Below are positions 1-8,608 of a stretch of DNA of 64,000 bases, one piece after another. Made by a program: the position numbers and the translations under genes. The notes under the pieces are model-generated. The model was not told where the DNA came from. It was given only the letters and a program-made list of their open reading frames with translations, and searched no databases. Source of the stretch: Bacteroidota bacterium (GTDB taxonomy: Bacteria; Bacteroidota; Bacteroidia; Bacteroidales; Rikenellaceae); assembly GCA_015222165.1 (NCBI GenBank), contig JADFUS010000042.1, positions 1 to 64,000 of the forward strand, given 5' to 3'. Within the stretch, counting starts at the first letter, position 1. The number at the start of each line of letters is the position of its first letter.

Positions 1-165
1 AATTGTTGATATTTAAATATATTTGCAACCTTTCTGATGAATCAATGGTAGAACAATAGAGCGAAAATATTTGATTTCTAAATAGTTGAATTATTTAAAA
101 GAAAATTTGAAGTTAGTCTATCATCTATTTTGTTTAGATTATTAGAAGTAAATATCTATTCTTTT

Positions 166-441
166 ATGACTGTTTACTCTCAGAACAATATAATTATACA
201 TAGATGTTACTCTCCTGACTTTGAATATAAATATATAACCAATTTTAAAACCACAAAACAGCTCCCTCCAAACACTGTTGCTGGCGAATATTTCGCAGAT
301 GGAACTAAGTATAATAACAATGAAACTGTTAATGCAAAAGATTGGTTTGATTCTTATGAAGACATATCGAATGTAACACTTAACGAAAGATGTATATATA
401 TGTCAAAAAATAATATAGTTATTAGTATTTTATGGTTATAA
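166..441 (+). CDS. Hypothetical protein of unknown function
   Basis: Open frame of about 91 codons from the first ATG at 166; the frame also extends upstream to a TTG at 130. I do not recognise the product. It is AT-rich, has no signal peptide or membrane segment, and carries a polar Asn/Tyr-rich middle with a tail ending in a short hydrophobic stretch. It stands alone in accessory DNA, left of the tmRNA-like scar at 828-850, so it may belong to an integrated element that continues outside the window. It could also be a gene remnant or a chance frame. Confidence 0.3.
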   Translation: MTVYSQNNIIIHRCYSPDFEYKYITNFKTTKQLPPNTVAGEYFADGTKYNNNETVNAKDWFDSYEDISNVTLNERCIYMSKNNIVISILWL

Positions 442-584
442 ATTAAATAATAAAAAAGGAAAGTAACTGTCCAATATTTTTGCTTATATCATCAGAAATA
501 ATCAAAGAAATGAAAAAACTTAAACTGGCATAGAACTAAAAGTAAATTATAATATTATTAAACTCATTAATTTCATTTTTCTGT

Positions 585-651
585 TTTAATAATAGGTGCA
601 AGGTGCAAGCTATATATAATATATAGCTTGCACCTTGCACCTATTATTAAA
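585..651. repeat. 67-bp perfect palindrome (33-bp arms, 1-nt centre)
   Basis: Bases 585-617 are the exact reverse complement of 619-651 around the single base 618. Each arm contains the tandem heptamer GGTGCAA GGTGCAA next to an AT core (TATATATA). The arm is far longer than an intrinsic terminator stem and is not followed by a T-tract. It could extrude as a cruciform or fold into a very stable hairpin RNA or single-stranded DNA structure. The function is unknown. Confidence 0.9.
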
Positions 652-714
652 GTTTGTGTATCAACATCTTGCATATATTAAATATTTGTTATACTTTTGA
701 ACCTAAGATATTAG

Positions 715-742
715 CAGACAAACATCGGACAATGACGGACAA
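715..742 (+). repeat. Three helically phased CRGACAA repeats
   Basis: CAGACAA at 715-721 is followed by CGGACAA at 726-732 and again at 736-742, so the copies start 11 and 10 bp apart, about one helical turn each. Together with the nearby att-like core this arrangement would fit accessory-protein or integrase arm sites, but that role is inferred from position only. Confidence 0.4.
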
Positions 743-827
743 AAAAGAGAAAAAAACTTGTGCCTAAATCATTACCACAAGTAAATTTACATTCGTATAT
801 CGCTGAAAATTAGATTTATAAGCTATT

Positions 828-850
828 GGGTTCAAAGCCCTCCAGCTCCA
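828..850 (+). other. tmRNA (ssrA) 3'-end fragment, probable attachment site
   Basis: The 23 bases read GGGTTCAAAGCCC followed by TCCAGCTCCA, that is a T-arm half (GGG-TTCAAAG-CCC) and the acceptor strand CAGCTCC plus discriminator A of a tmRNA or tRNA. From memory, Bacteroidales tmRNA ends in a nearly identical CCCTCCAGCTCCA. No matching 5' acceptor strand (GGAGCTG or GGGGCTG) or tRNA body lies within 400 bp upstream, and the T-stem pairing breaks just left of 828. This is the pattern left when an integrative element recombines into a tmRNA 3' end, with the element lying to the left. A degenerate tRNA is the alternative. Confidence 0.5.
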
Positions 851-851
851 C

Positions 852-894
852 AATAAAATAGTTTATAAATCAATGATTTATAAACTATTTTATT
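852..894. terminator. AT-rich hairpin after the tmRNA-like fragment
   Basis: Bases 852-871 pair perfectly with 875-894 (20-bp stem, 3-nt AAT loop) and are followed by T-rich sequence. The hairpin sits immediately after the tmRNA-like 3' end on the plus strand and about 30 bp from the stop of the convergent minus-strand gene. It could serve as a bidirectional terminator, possibly the original tmRNA terminator. Confidence 0.65.
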
Positions 895-923
895 TTCTAT
901 AATATCCTAAACGAATTAATTAT

Positions 924-3392
924 TTAGACATTTTTTGCATAATTTCTTACATCATTTATATAATTAAGTAACTTCTCCGATTTATTTTCTACAGACTCTA
1001 AAAAATTTATAAAATTTAAAAGCCATTTTCCTCTTTTTGTTACATTATTTCCCGAAATTACAACATACTCACTAAATATAATTTTAATTCCATTTTTACG
1101 TAATCTTTCAATAGTGTAATTATTCATAAATTCATCTATGTGTTCTAATATATTTAATTTTAGAATTTCTATAATTTCTGATTTATCATCAAAATTAATA
1201 TCATCTAAAATATCCCAAAAATCTCTATCAAAATTTGAATAATCGACTCCTAACTTAATATATCTAGACCAATATATTTTAAAAATCTCTTTAAGCGAAA
1301 GATCTTTATTTTCCAAAATATTTTGAGCCGTATATAATAAATTTTTACTCATTAGTATAAATGCAAACTTTTTTTGAATAACCTCTAAAGAATCTCTATC
1401 CAATACATCACCATCAAACAAAAACTTAATTAAAGATTCTGAATATAATCTTTTTTTATCATGTAAATCGCCATTCTCCTCTTCTAATAAATCCGCCCCT
1501 AACTTAGGAAATATCGCTTGTTTACTATGAAAGAACGTATCACTAATCCAATCATAATATCGTAATGGAGAAATAGATAACATATCATTAAATGTACGTA
1601 TCCACTCTTTTTCAGAATCTAGTTTCATATTAGATATGAGTCTATCAAGAGAATGTATATCATAATTATTATTCCATTCTACTAATTTTCCTATAAACAC
1701 CTTTGAACCACTATTAAAAGCATCATTAAAATCTTTTTTATATATTAACTTTTTATCCACAGAACGTTCAAAATACATAAAATATGAATTAATATAAGAT
1801 ATCCTTGCAATACCTCTTCTTTCAACATTAAAAAGCTCTTTGAATATATTATAAACAAAAGAAAGATCTTTTTCACCTATAACTTTTGCTAATTTTTCTT
1901 TTTTATATTCATCATCTGATAATTTTTCTCTACCTAAATTATCTTTATTCATGTTAATAGTAAAAATATCCCCTGACACTTGTAGAAGTTTTTCAGGATT
2001 ATTATTTTCCATATATCCAGTTTCAACTCTATTTTTAGACAAACAATCATACAATTTTGAATTTACTATACCTAAATAATTAAGTAATAAATAATCTAAA
2101 AGATCAATTAATAATTCTCCTTCACTATCTAACAAATCAGACCAATTACACTGTACCGTTGACACTAATCTCTTTGCATTACGCATAGATATATTGTTAT
2201 CTATAATATCCATAAATTTATCTATAACTTTATCTTGCTCTCCTTTAAATGATAAAAAATTCTTTAAAAAATCACTAATTATATCTATCAACCTATCCTT
2301 TCTTACTGCAGGTAAATAATAAAATATATTAAATATTTTCTCTAGATACTCTTCCTTTATTTGCAATTCCTTTAAAGAACTAATAACATAATCGTGATCA
2401 TATGCTACAATAAAAACAGTATTTTTAAAATCAGCTATATTACGAATAAGTTTTAACGTATTAAATATTTCTTCTCCAGTAAGTCTGTCAATATCATCTA
2501 CTTGAATTATAAGTAATTTATCCAACTTTTGAATTTTTTCACTAACATCTTCAAATAATTCATCTGCATATTTATTCTTTCCACCTATAATAGAAGATAC
2601 TGATTTAGATACCCAATTTATATCAGTATCAACAATTGTTTTTAAGTAATTATTAATAGTATTTTTTATTGAAATATCACCTATTCCTTCTCCTATTACC
2701 TTTAAAAAATTTCTAGTAAGCTGATTATAATTACTGTTACGCCATGGATTAAATCTGAGAATTATAACTTCATCATTATACTTTTCAGACACAACCTTTT
2801 GCATCATATTCAAATATGACGTCTTACCTTTTCCCCATTTCCCTCTCAAACCAATAACTAAAGCATTATTAATTGTTTGATGCTTATTACTAATTACTCT
2901 TTTTAATAATCTACAAGCATCATTATAATATTCAAATTTATCATCAACTTTATTTATAATTGGACAATCCGTACCAATATTTTCAAATTTTACATTCTTT
3001 TTTTTCGTTAATTTTTTTAATATTAAAGGTTTTAATATTAATATCGGTAATAGATAAATTACATCAGTATAAAATACAATTTTAAAAAGTGTTGCAAAAT
3101 TCCAATTCGAATGTGGTATAATGTTAAATCTATACAGCGAATAAATAATTATAATAAATATAATATTAATTAATAAATCTTTATTAAAAATTTTAATTCG
3201 TAAGGATAAAAATATTGAACATAACACTAACGTAATAATAAAAACTATTTTTGAGTACATATTTGAATAACTTAAATTTACTAAATATAAATTTATAAAT
3301 GAATCTATATAATTCTCAAACAACAATAGAAAAAATAATGAGATCATAGTTAATATAAATTTTCTTAATAATTTATTATTTTTATTCATCAT
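924..3392 (-). CDS. Membrane-anchored KAP-family P-loop NTPase
   Basis: The 822-residue protein begins with about four hydrophobic segments (roughly residues 11-37, 48-66, 72-88 and 101-125), then a P-loop module. Walker A is GKWGKGKT at residues 184-191. The KAP-typical FNPW follows at 214-217, and a Walker B run ending in VDDID lies near 298-302. A YDHDY motif at about 331-335 fits the family. KAP NTPases are membrane-associated ATPases often found in phage-defence or plasmid loci. The remaining 480 residues are helical and unrecognised. The gene is strikingly AT-rich compared with the housekeeping genes, stands alone, and adjoins the att-like scar, all of which suggest horizontal transfer. 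The defence role is inferred from family and context only. ATG at 3392 or the next codon are equally possible starts. Confidence 0.8.
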   Translation of the reverse strand: MMNKNNKLLRKFILTMISLFFLLLFENYIDSFINLYLVNLSYSNMYSKIVFIITLVLCSIFLSLRIKIFNKDLLINIIFIIIIYSLYRFNIIPHSNWNFATLFKIVFYTDVIYLLPILILKPLILKKLTKKKNVKFENIGTDCPIINKVDDKFEYYNDACRLLKRVISNKHQTINNALVIGLRGKWGKGKTSYLNMMQKVVSEKYNDEVIILRFNPWRNSNYNQLTRNFLKVIGEGIGDISIKNTINNYLKTIVDTDINWVSKSVSSIIGGKNKYADELFEDVSEKIQKLDKLLIIQVDDIDRLTGEEIFNTLKLIRNIADFKNTVFIVAYDHDYVISSLKELQIKEEYLEKIFNIFYYLPAVRKDRLIDIISDFLKNFLSFKGEQDKVIDKFMDIIDNNISMRNAKRLVSTVQCNWSDLLDSEGELLIDLLDYLLLNYLGIVNSKLYDCLSKNRVETGYMENNNPEKLLQVSGDIFTINMNKDNLGREKLSDDEYKKEKLAKVIGEKDLSFVYNIFKELFNVERRGIARISYINSYFMYFERSVDKKLIYKKDFNDAFNSGSKVFIGKLVEWNNNYDIHSLDRLISNMKLDSEKEWIRTFNDMLSISPLRYYDWISDTFFHSKQAIFPKLGADLLEEENGDLHDKKRLYSESLIKFLFDGDVLDRDSLEVIQKKFAFILMSKNLLYTAQNILENKDLSLKEIFKIYWSRYIKLGVDYSNFDRDFWDILDDINFDDKSEIIEILKLNILEHIDEFMNNYTIERLRKNGIKIIFSEYVVISGNNVTKRGKWLLNFINFLESVENKSEKLLNYINDVRNYAKNV

Positions 3393-3540
3393 ATTTACTT
3401 TAAATTTAATGTTATTATTTTACCTATTCATAATAGAATTCTCTAGTAATTAAAAAATCAAAATATTTTTCAATCCCCATATATATATTTTCATAAAGAT
3501 AATTATAATTCTTTTAAAACTATTATCAATTAGTATTCAA
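3393..3540. other. AT-rich spacer between KAP gene and susD terminator
   Basis: This stretch is very AT-rich and holds no open frame of note. It must contain the promoter for the minus-strand KAP gene, but I see no convincing TTTG/TAnnTTTG pair. Confidence 0.4.
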
Positions 3541-3543
3541 AAA

Positions 3544-3575
3544 AAAGGGGAGCAACCATATGGTTGCTCCCCTTT
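3544..3575 (-). terminator. Intrinsic terminator of the susCD operon
   Basis: A perfect 16-bp-arm palindrome with core GGGGAGCAACCA/TGGTTGCTCCCC lies 24 bp after the susD stop codon. On the minus strand the stem is followed by a run of T residues, as expected of a Rho-independent terminator. Confidence 0.9.
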
Positions 3576-3599
3576 GAATTATAGTATTACAACTGAAAA

Positions 3600-5237
3600 T
3601 TACTCAGCTGTTTCTTCTTCTTCATCATCACCATTCAATGCTTCATTGTTTACAATTTCAACAGATGGAATAGCAATGAAATTTGCTTCTGTTGTATAAC
3701 CTCTAGCTAGAACATTAGCATTAGTTGCTAATTTATTCCAACGACGCAAGTCATAAAAGCGTGAATTTTCATGTTCAAATTCCAAAATACGCTCAAGTTC
3801 AATAGCTTTCATAGCATCTGTTTCTTTTGTTGCTGCTATACCACGAGCTGAACGAAGTTCGTTAACAACTGCAATTGCATCACCACCTGTTTGAGCAAGA
3901 CATTCTGCTTTAAGTAGTAAAACATTTGCATAACGCATAATAGGAATATAAACTTCATATGGAGTTTCCTTAACTTTAATTGTTGCAACTGGATTTTCAG
4001 AATCTTTGAAAGTAGCTTTTACTGAAGATTCTTCATCATACATTGCATCAAATTTAGGAGTGAATTTATAAAAAGATGAACCTTCTAAATTCTTACTAAA
4101 TACTTGAGAAAATTTATTTACTTCAAGTGTAACTTCAGGAGTAGTATCATCTTTCTTATATTTCATAGTTGCAGAGAAAGGGAAATTACCTGGAGTATTA
4201 AAGAAATCATTATTCCAAACTGCAGTAGCTAAAGCACGAGGGTCATAATGAGTAGCATCAAGTTTTGTATCTTCATAAAATTTCAATAAATCTTTTGAAG
4301 GAGTAAGTACATGATAACCACCTAATTCTTTTGAAAGCATACCCATGTGAGGCATAGCTTTAAGTCCAAATGAAGGATCATTATTAAATGGGCATGTTAA
4401 TAATACTTCTTTACTATTATTATTTGTACCATCAAATAAAGAACGATAATTAGTCTCAATAATAGGACCACTTATTTTAGAAATAGCAGTAAGTGCATCA
4501 GTAAGATTTTGAGGAGTAACTACAGAACCTGTAAATTCAGCATTCTCAGTTTCATAAGCTCTATTTACTAAAGCCCAAGCTTCAAAAGCATAAGCAGTAT
4601 TAGCAGTAGCTCTTTCAACAGGAACTACAACAGATGAAGACATTAATGTAGCAGCTTCGTCAAATTCAGCAATAACAAAATCCCAAATATCAGCACGTGA
4701 AGATGGAAGTTTATCACTATCTGTAGTAGTACTCTTAGATCTTAAGATTACATCTTTATAATCCATTAACAAAATAAAGTGATAGTAAGCACGTAAAAAT
4801 TTTGCTTCACCTAAGATATGATCACGTTTATCTTCTGCAATATTATCTAAAGAAATATTAGGAACGTTTTCTATAACTTTGTTAGCTGCACTAATACCTC
4901 TATATCTGTAATACCAAAGATTACCGGCATAACCATTAACACTTGTTACTGCGAAATTAAAAAAAGCAGGAGCATCAGGACCTATTTGTTTAAGATCAGC
5001 ATTATCAACTAAATCTGTACGTGCTTCTTGAAGGTGAAATGAATGCTCTCCGTAATAGTATTCTCTTTGACCTACTTTTGAATAGGCTACAGCTATTGCA
5101 GACAATGCATCAGTTTCATTACGATAGAAATTTCCAGCCGAGATTTTATCTGGAGATTTCAATTCCAGTAAGTCATTACAACTTGGCGCAATTACTAAAA
5201 ACGCAAGTATACATAATGAATATAATATTTTTTTCAT
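3600..5237 (-). CDS. SusD/RagB family nutrient-binding lipoprotein
   Basis: A 545-residue surface lipoprotein. It has a hydrophobic signal (residues 1-19) ending at Cys20, followed by NDLLELKSPDKI and a TPR-like N-terminal region typical of the SusD/RagB family. A conserved C-terminal block includes a MRYANVLLLKAECLAQ-like stretch and ELRSARG. SusD proteins cap SusC barrels and bind glycans or peptides outside the cell. The gene follows susC by 19 bp and ends at a strong terminator, so the pair is one operon. No glycoside hydrolase, peptidase or ECF sigma/anti-sigma pair adjoins it, so the substrate cannot be guessed. The C-terminus ends in a short acidic tail rich in Glu and Asp. Confidence 0.93.
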   Translation of the reverse strand: MKKILYSLCILAFLVIAPSCNDLLELKSPDKISAGNFYRNETDALSAIAVAYSKVGQREYYYGEHSFHLQEARTDLVDNADLKQIGPDAPAFFNFAVTSVNGYAGNLWYYRYRGISAANKVIENVPNISLDNIAEDKRDHILGEAKFLRAYYHFILLMDYKDVILRSKSTTTDSDKLPSSRADIWDFVIAEFDEAATLMSSSVVVPVERATANTAYAFEAWALVNRAYETENAEFTGSVVTPQNLTDALTAISKISGPIIETNYRSLFDGTNNNSKEVLLTCPFNNDPSFGLKAMPHMGMLSKELGGYHVLTPSKDLLKFYEDTKLDATHYDPRALATAVWNNDFFNTPGNFPFSATMKYKKDDTTPEVTLEVNKFSQVFSKNLEGSSFYKFTPKFDAMYDEESSVKATFKDSENPVATIKVKETPYEVYIPIMRYANVLLLKAECLAQTGGDAIAVVNELRSARGIAATKETDAMKAIELERILEFEHENSRFYDLRRWNKLATNANVLARGYTTEANFIAIPSVEIVNNEALNGDDEEEETAE

Positions 5238-5256
5238 TTTAAATTTATTTTAGGGT

Positions 5257-8200
5257 TTAAAATGTAACTTGAACACCAAATACATAAGATTTAGTGAATG
5301 GATAAATTAATCTATCAACACCTGCATTTGTTAATGAACTTCTAGAAAACTCAGGATCTATACCTGAATAATTTGTCCATGTAAACAAGTTTTCACCTGA
5401 TACATAAAAACGAACTTTATCAATGCTTATTTTTTGAGTTGCTGATATAGGTAAAGTATAACCTATTTGAATTTGACGAAGACGGATAAAATCACCATTT
5501 TCAAGATATCTATCACTTTCTCTGTTATTGTCGTTATAATTATTAATTGTAGCTTTTGGCACATTTGTATTTGTGTTTTCTGGTGTCCAAGAATCCAAAG
5601 TAAATGCCAATTGATTAATACGCTCATTCATTTGACCATATTGGAACATATTACCATTATATAGTTTATGTCCCCAACCTGAACCAATAAGAGCATTAAA
5701 ATCAATACCTTTCCAAGCAAAACCCATTGATAAAGAAACCTCAGCTTTAGGAATACCTGAACCTTGGAATGTTTTATCTTTTTCATCTAATACACCATCG
5801 TTGTTTACGTCAACAAATTTAACATCACCAGCTTCGGCTTTAGGTTGTATTCTTGAAATGTTTCCTTCTTTATCAGTAAATGTATAATTTTTAGCTTCGT
5901 CATCTGTTTGGAAAAGACCTGCTGTTTCGTACAATTTAAATGCACCGATAGCATGTCCAACCTCTGTAGATGTTGGAATATGAACTCCACCATTAGCTAA
6001 AGCACTTCCTGATATATTTTTACTACCAAGTTTTAGAACTTCATTATGAGTAGTTGAAACGATCAAACCAACATTATAATCCCAATCACCTTTTGTTTCA
6101 GCCCATCTAAGTTCAAACTCAAAACCATTATTACGAACTTTACCTACATTTAAAAGAGTAGAATTTAAACCTGCAGAATATGGAAATTCTTTATAAGTTA
6201 ATAGATCTTTTGTAGTAGTTTGATAATAATTTAAAGTACCTGACAAACGATTATCTAAAAGAGCATAATCAAGACCAAAGTTTATAGATTCTGTTGTTTC
6301 CCATTTAAGATCTTTATTATCAATATCAAAAGAACTCATACCAAGAATTGGTGCACCACCAAAAACGTGAGCATAAGAACCTAGTTGTTTTTGCATTAAT
6401 GCTTCGTAAGCATAAGAAGATAAAACGTTTTCATTACCTAATGTACCATAAGATAAACGTAGTTTTAAATCATCAATAACTGTATCTTCTGGGAAGAAGT
6501 TTTCTTGTGTAATTCTCCAACCAACAGCAACTGAAGGGAAAGTACCCCAACGATTATTTTCTCCAAATTTAGAAGAAGCATCACGACGTACAGTAGCTTG
6601 AATAAGGTAACGATTATCATAGTTGTAATTTAAACGACTAAAATAAGATACACGATTATATTCATTATAAGAACCATTTCCTGTAAAAGAACCACCTTTA
6701 CCAGCATCTAATGTAGTAAAATCAGTATTTTGGAAACCAGCAGCAACTTTATTACCTTCATCGTCAGTAACATAACCATCAACATTTGCACGAGCCCAAT
6801 TATTTTCTTGTAAATCTAATTGTAGACCCAAAAGGAAATTAAAAGAGTGTTTTCCAAATTTCTTGTCGAAAGTCAATACTTCATTTATAGTTTGGCGAAT
6901 TTCTTGAGAACGAGAATCGTAAACATAAGAGAATTCTTGAGTTTCAGTACTACTTTTTCTATAAGGTTTTGCATAACCATTACCTCTATAAATATCTGTA
7001 GCAAAAGAGTATCCTGATTTAAATGATAACCAATCAGTAAAATCGATAGTTAAAGCAGCATCAGCTTGTATAGCATTTTTAAATTCAGTATAGCTTTCAT
7101 TCTCATGCATAGCTACTGGATTTTTAATACTAATACCCATTAAGTCTTTTGATTGACCATAACGAGAAAAACCATCTCCTGTTTCTTTTTCATCAGAATA
7201 AACTGGAACAATAGAAGCCATTTTATATGTATCTGTAAGGCTATACATTGCATCAGTACGTTTGTAACCATTATATGCTATTTTAGCATCGAAAGTAAGA
7301 GCATGTTTTTTAATTTGTGCTTTAACGAATGCATCTTGACGATCATAACGGTTACCAATAGTCATACCTAATTGATCAGTAAAATTCGCACCTGCTACAA
7401 CTTTCATATCTTCTGTACCACCTGAGATACTAATACCATAACTTTGAGCAAAACCATTACGATAAACTTCGTCTTGCCAATCTGTATCTACATCTGTAGG
7501 CGCAACGATAGATTCCATAGGATCCTTACCATCATTAGTAGCTCTCAAATTTTCCAATTTTTGATAACCTTTTGTATCTAAGAAATCAAGTTGTTTTGCA
7601 ATTTGTTGATAACTAATATAAGAATTGAAATCTATAACTACTTTACCTTTTTTACCAGATTTTGTAGTAATGATAACAACACCATTTGCAGCTTCAGAAC
7701 CATAAATAGCAGCAGCAGCACCATCTTTCAAAATTTGAAGAGATTCGATGTCTGTTGGACTAACTGAACTTATATCACTTTTAAAACCATCAATAATATA
7801 AAGTGGAGCATTACCACCAAATGTATTGATACCACGGATTTTAACAGAAACACCAGAACCAGCAAGACCACTAGTCTTTTGGATATTTACACCAGAAACA
7901 CGACCTTGAAGTGCAGCCATTGGATCAGATGTAGCAACTGTTTTAAGTTCATCAACGTCTACTGAAGTGATGGCTGCAGTAACGTCTGCTTTACGCATAC
8001 GACCATAACCAACGACAACAACGTCGTCTAATTTTGTTGCATCAGCAACCATTTGTACATCAAGTTTTGATTGACCAGAAATAGTGATACTCTTGTCAAT
8101 GTAACCGATGAAAGAAAAAGTAAGGACATCTCCTTTAGCAACAGGTAGTTCGTATGAACCATCTGCACCTGTGATTGTACCCTCACCAGAATTTCCTGCT

Positions 8201-8352
8201 TTGATAATTGTTGTACCTGCAAGAGGTGCACTCATATCATCTTTTACTATACCTGTTAAAGTATAGCTCTGAGCAAATGTCAGAGAAGGAATCAGCACAG
8301 CTATCATCATAAAAATGATTCTGCGCGCGTTTGGTAAAACTTTGATTCTCAT
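5257..8352 (-). CDS. SusC/RagA family TonB-dependent outer-membrane transporter
   Basis: A 1031-residue outer-membrane protein. It has a signal peptide to about residue 28 (cleavage near TFAQ) and a carboxypeptidase-regulatory-like domain at about 30-105. A SusC-type linker VVVVGYGRMRK follows at about 111-121. The plug contains PLYIIDG and ILKDGAAAAIYGSEAANG, hallmarks of SusC, and a 22-strand-type barrel ends in the aromatic GVQVTF. It imports a ligand captured by the downstream SusD partner, powered by TonB. It has no STN domain, so direct anti-sigma signalling is unlikely. It is transcribed from the promoter at 8418-8448, separately from the two-component genes just upstream. Confidence 0.95.
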   Translation of the reverse strand: MRIKVLPNARRIIFMMIAVLIPSLTFAQSYTLTGIVKDDMSAPLAGTTIIKAGNSGEGTITGADGSYELPVAKGDVLTFSFIGYIDKSITISGQSKLDVQMVADATKLDDVVVVGYGRMRKADVTAAITSVDVDELKTVATSDPMAALQGRVSGVNIQKTSGLAGSGVSVKIRGINTFGGNAPLYIIDGFKSDISSVSPTDIESLQILKDGAAAAIYGSEAANGVVIITTKSGKKGKVVIDFNSYISYQQIAKQLDFLDTKGYQKLENLRATNDGKDPMESIVAPTDVDTDWQDEVYRNGFAQSYGISISGGTEDMKVVAGANFTDQLGMTIGNRYDRQDAFVKAQIKKHALTFDAKIAYNGYKRTDAMYSLTDTYKMASIVPVYSDEKETGDGFSRYGQSKDLMGISIKNPVAMHENESYTEFKNAIQADAALTIDFTDWLSFKSGYSFATDIYRGNGYAKPYRKSSTETQEFSYVYDSRSQEIRQTINEVLTFDKKFGKHSFNFLLGLQLDLQENNWARANVDGYVTDDEGNKVAAGFQNTDFTTLDAGKGGSFTGNGSYNEYNRVSYFSRLNYNYDNRYLIQATVRRDASSKFGENNRWGTFPSVAVGWRITQENFFPEDTVIDDLKLRLSYGTLGNENVLSSYAYEALMQKQLGSYAHVFGGAPILGMSSFDIDNKDLKWETTESINFGLDYALLDNRLSGTLNYYQTTTKDLLTYKEFPYSAGLNSTLLNVGKVRNNGFEFELRWAETKGDWDYNVGLIVSTTHNEVLKLGSKNISGSALANGGVHIPTSTEVGHAIGAFKLYETAGLFQTDDEAKNYTFTDKEGNISRIQPKAEAGDVKFVDVNNDGVLDEKDKTFQGSGIPKAEVSLSMGFAWKGIDFNALIGSGWGHKLYNGNMFQYGQMNERINQLAFTLDSWTPENTNTNVPKATINNYNDNNRESDRYLENGDFIRLRQIQIGYTLPISATQKISIDKVRFYVSGENLFTWTNYSGIDPEFSRSSLTNAGVDRLIYPFTKSYVFGVQVTF

Positions 8353-8417
8353 AACAATCTTTAGTTTAATTAATACTTAGGTTAAATTATTTGTTTTTGC
8401 ATTCTTTGTTGTTCCGA

Positions 8418-8448
8418 CAAAATTAATATTTGTATCGATAAAATCAAA
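8418..8448 (-). promoter_or_regulatory. Bacteroidetes-type promoter for susC
   Basis: Read on the minus strand, TTTG (8448-8445) is followed after 19 nt by TAATTTTG (8425-8418), an exact match to TTTG-N19-TAnnTTTG. This predicts a transcript start near 8411 and a leader of about 60 nt before the susC ATG. Confidence 0.7.
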
Positions 8449-8608
8449 TTTTTAAGACCCTTAATTTGATTTAATAAACAACATATACTATCATATTATT
8501 TTATTCTATTCAACGTCAAGACATTATATATGATAATAATGCCTCAACATGTTTATTAATTTTAAGAAATTACTCTGCTAAAGAACACTTTTCTCATTAG
8601 TTATACTA

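Larger units (their letters stand above)
442..923. other. Gene-free accessory stretch with palindrome, short repeats, att-like scar and hairpin
   Basis: No coding frame of interest is visible. From left to right the stretch holds a 67-bp perfect palindrome (585-651), three short phased repeats (715-742), a small hairpin (756-762 with 776-782), a fragment resembling the 3' end of tmRNA (828-850), and an AT-rich 20-bp-stem hairpin (852-894). This is consistent with the end of an integrated element, but no integrase gene lies within the window. Confidence 0.6.

Noticed and set aside
585..651. Palindrome as intrinsic terminator or integron attC site
   Set aside because: No T-tract follows the stem, the arms are perfectly matched, and the characteristic R and L boxes of attC are absent.
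756..850. Complete tRNA gene near the tmRNA-like fragment
   Set aside because: No anticodon stem or matching 5' acceptor strand could be built upstream; only the 3' part fits.
3600..8352. Complete polysaccharide utilisation locus
   Set aside because: Only the SusC and SusD parts are present; no degradative enzyme or hybrid regulator is found alongside.
8510..8550. LytTR binding repeats upstream of susC
   Set aside because: Two TCAAC-like elements lie 34 bp apart, not at the usual spacing of about two helical turns, and they match the motif poorly.
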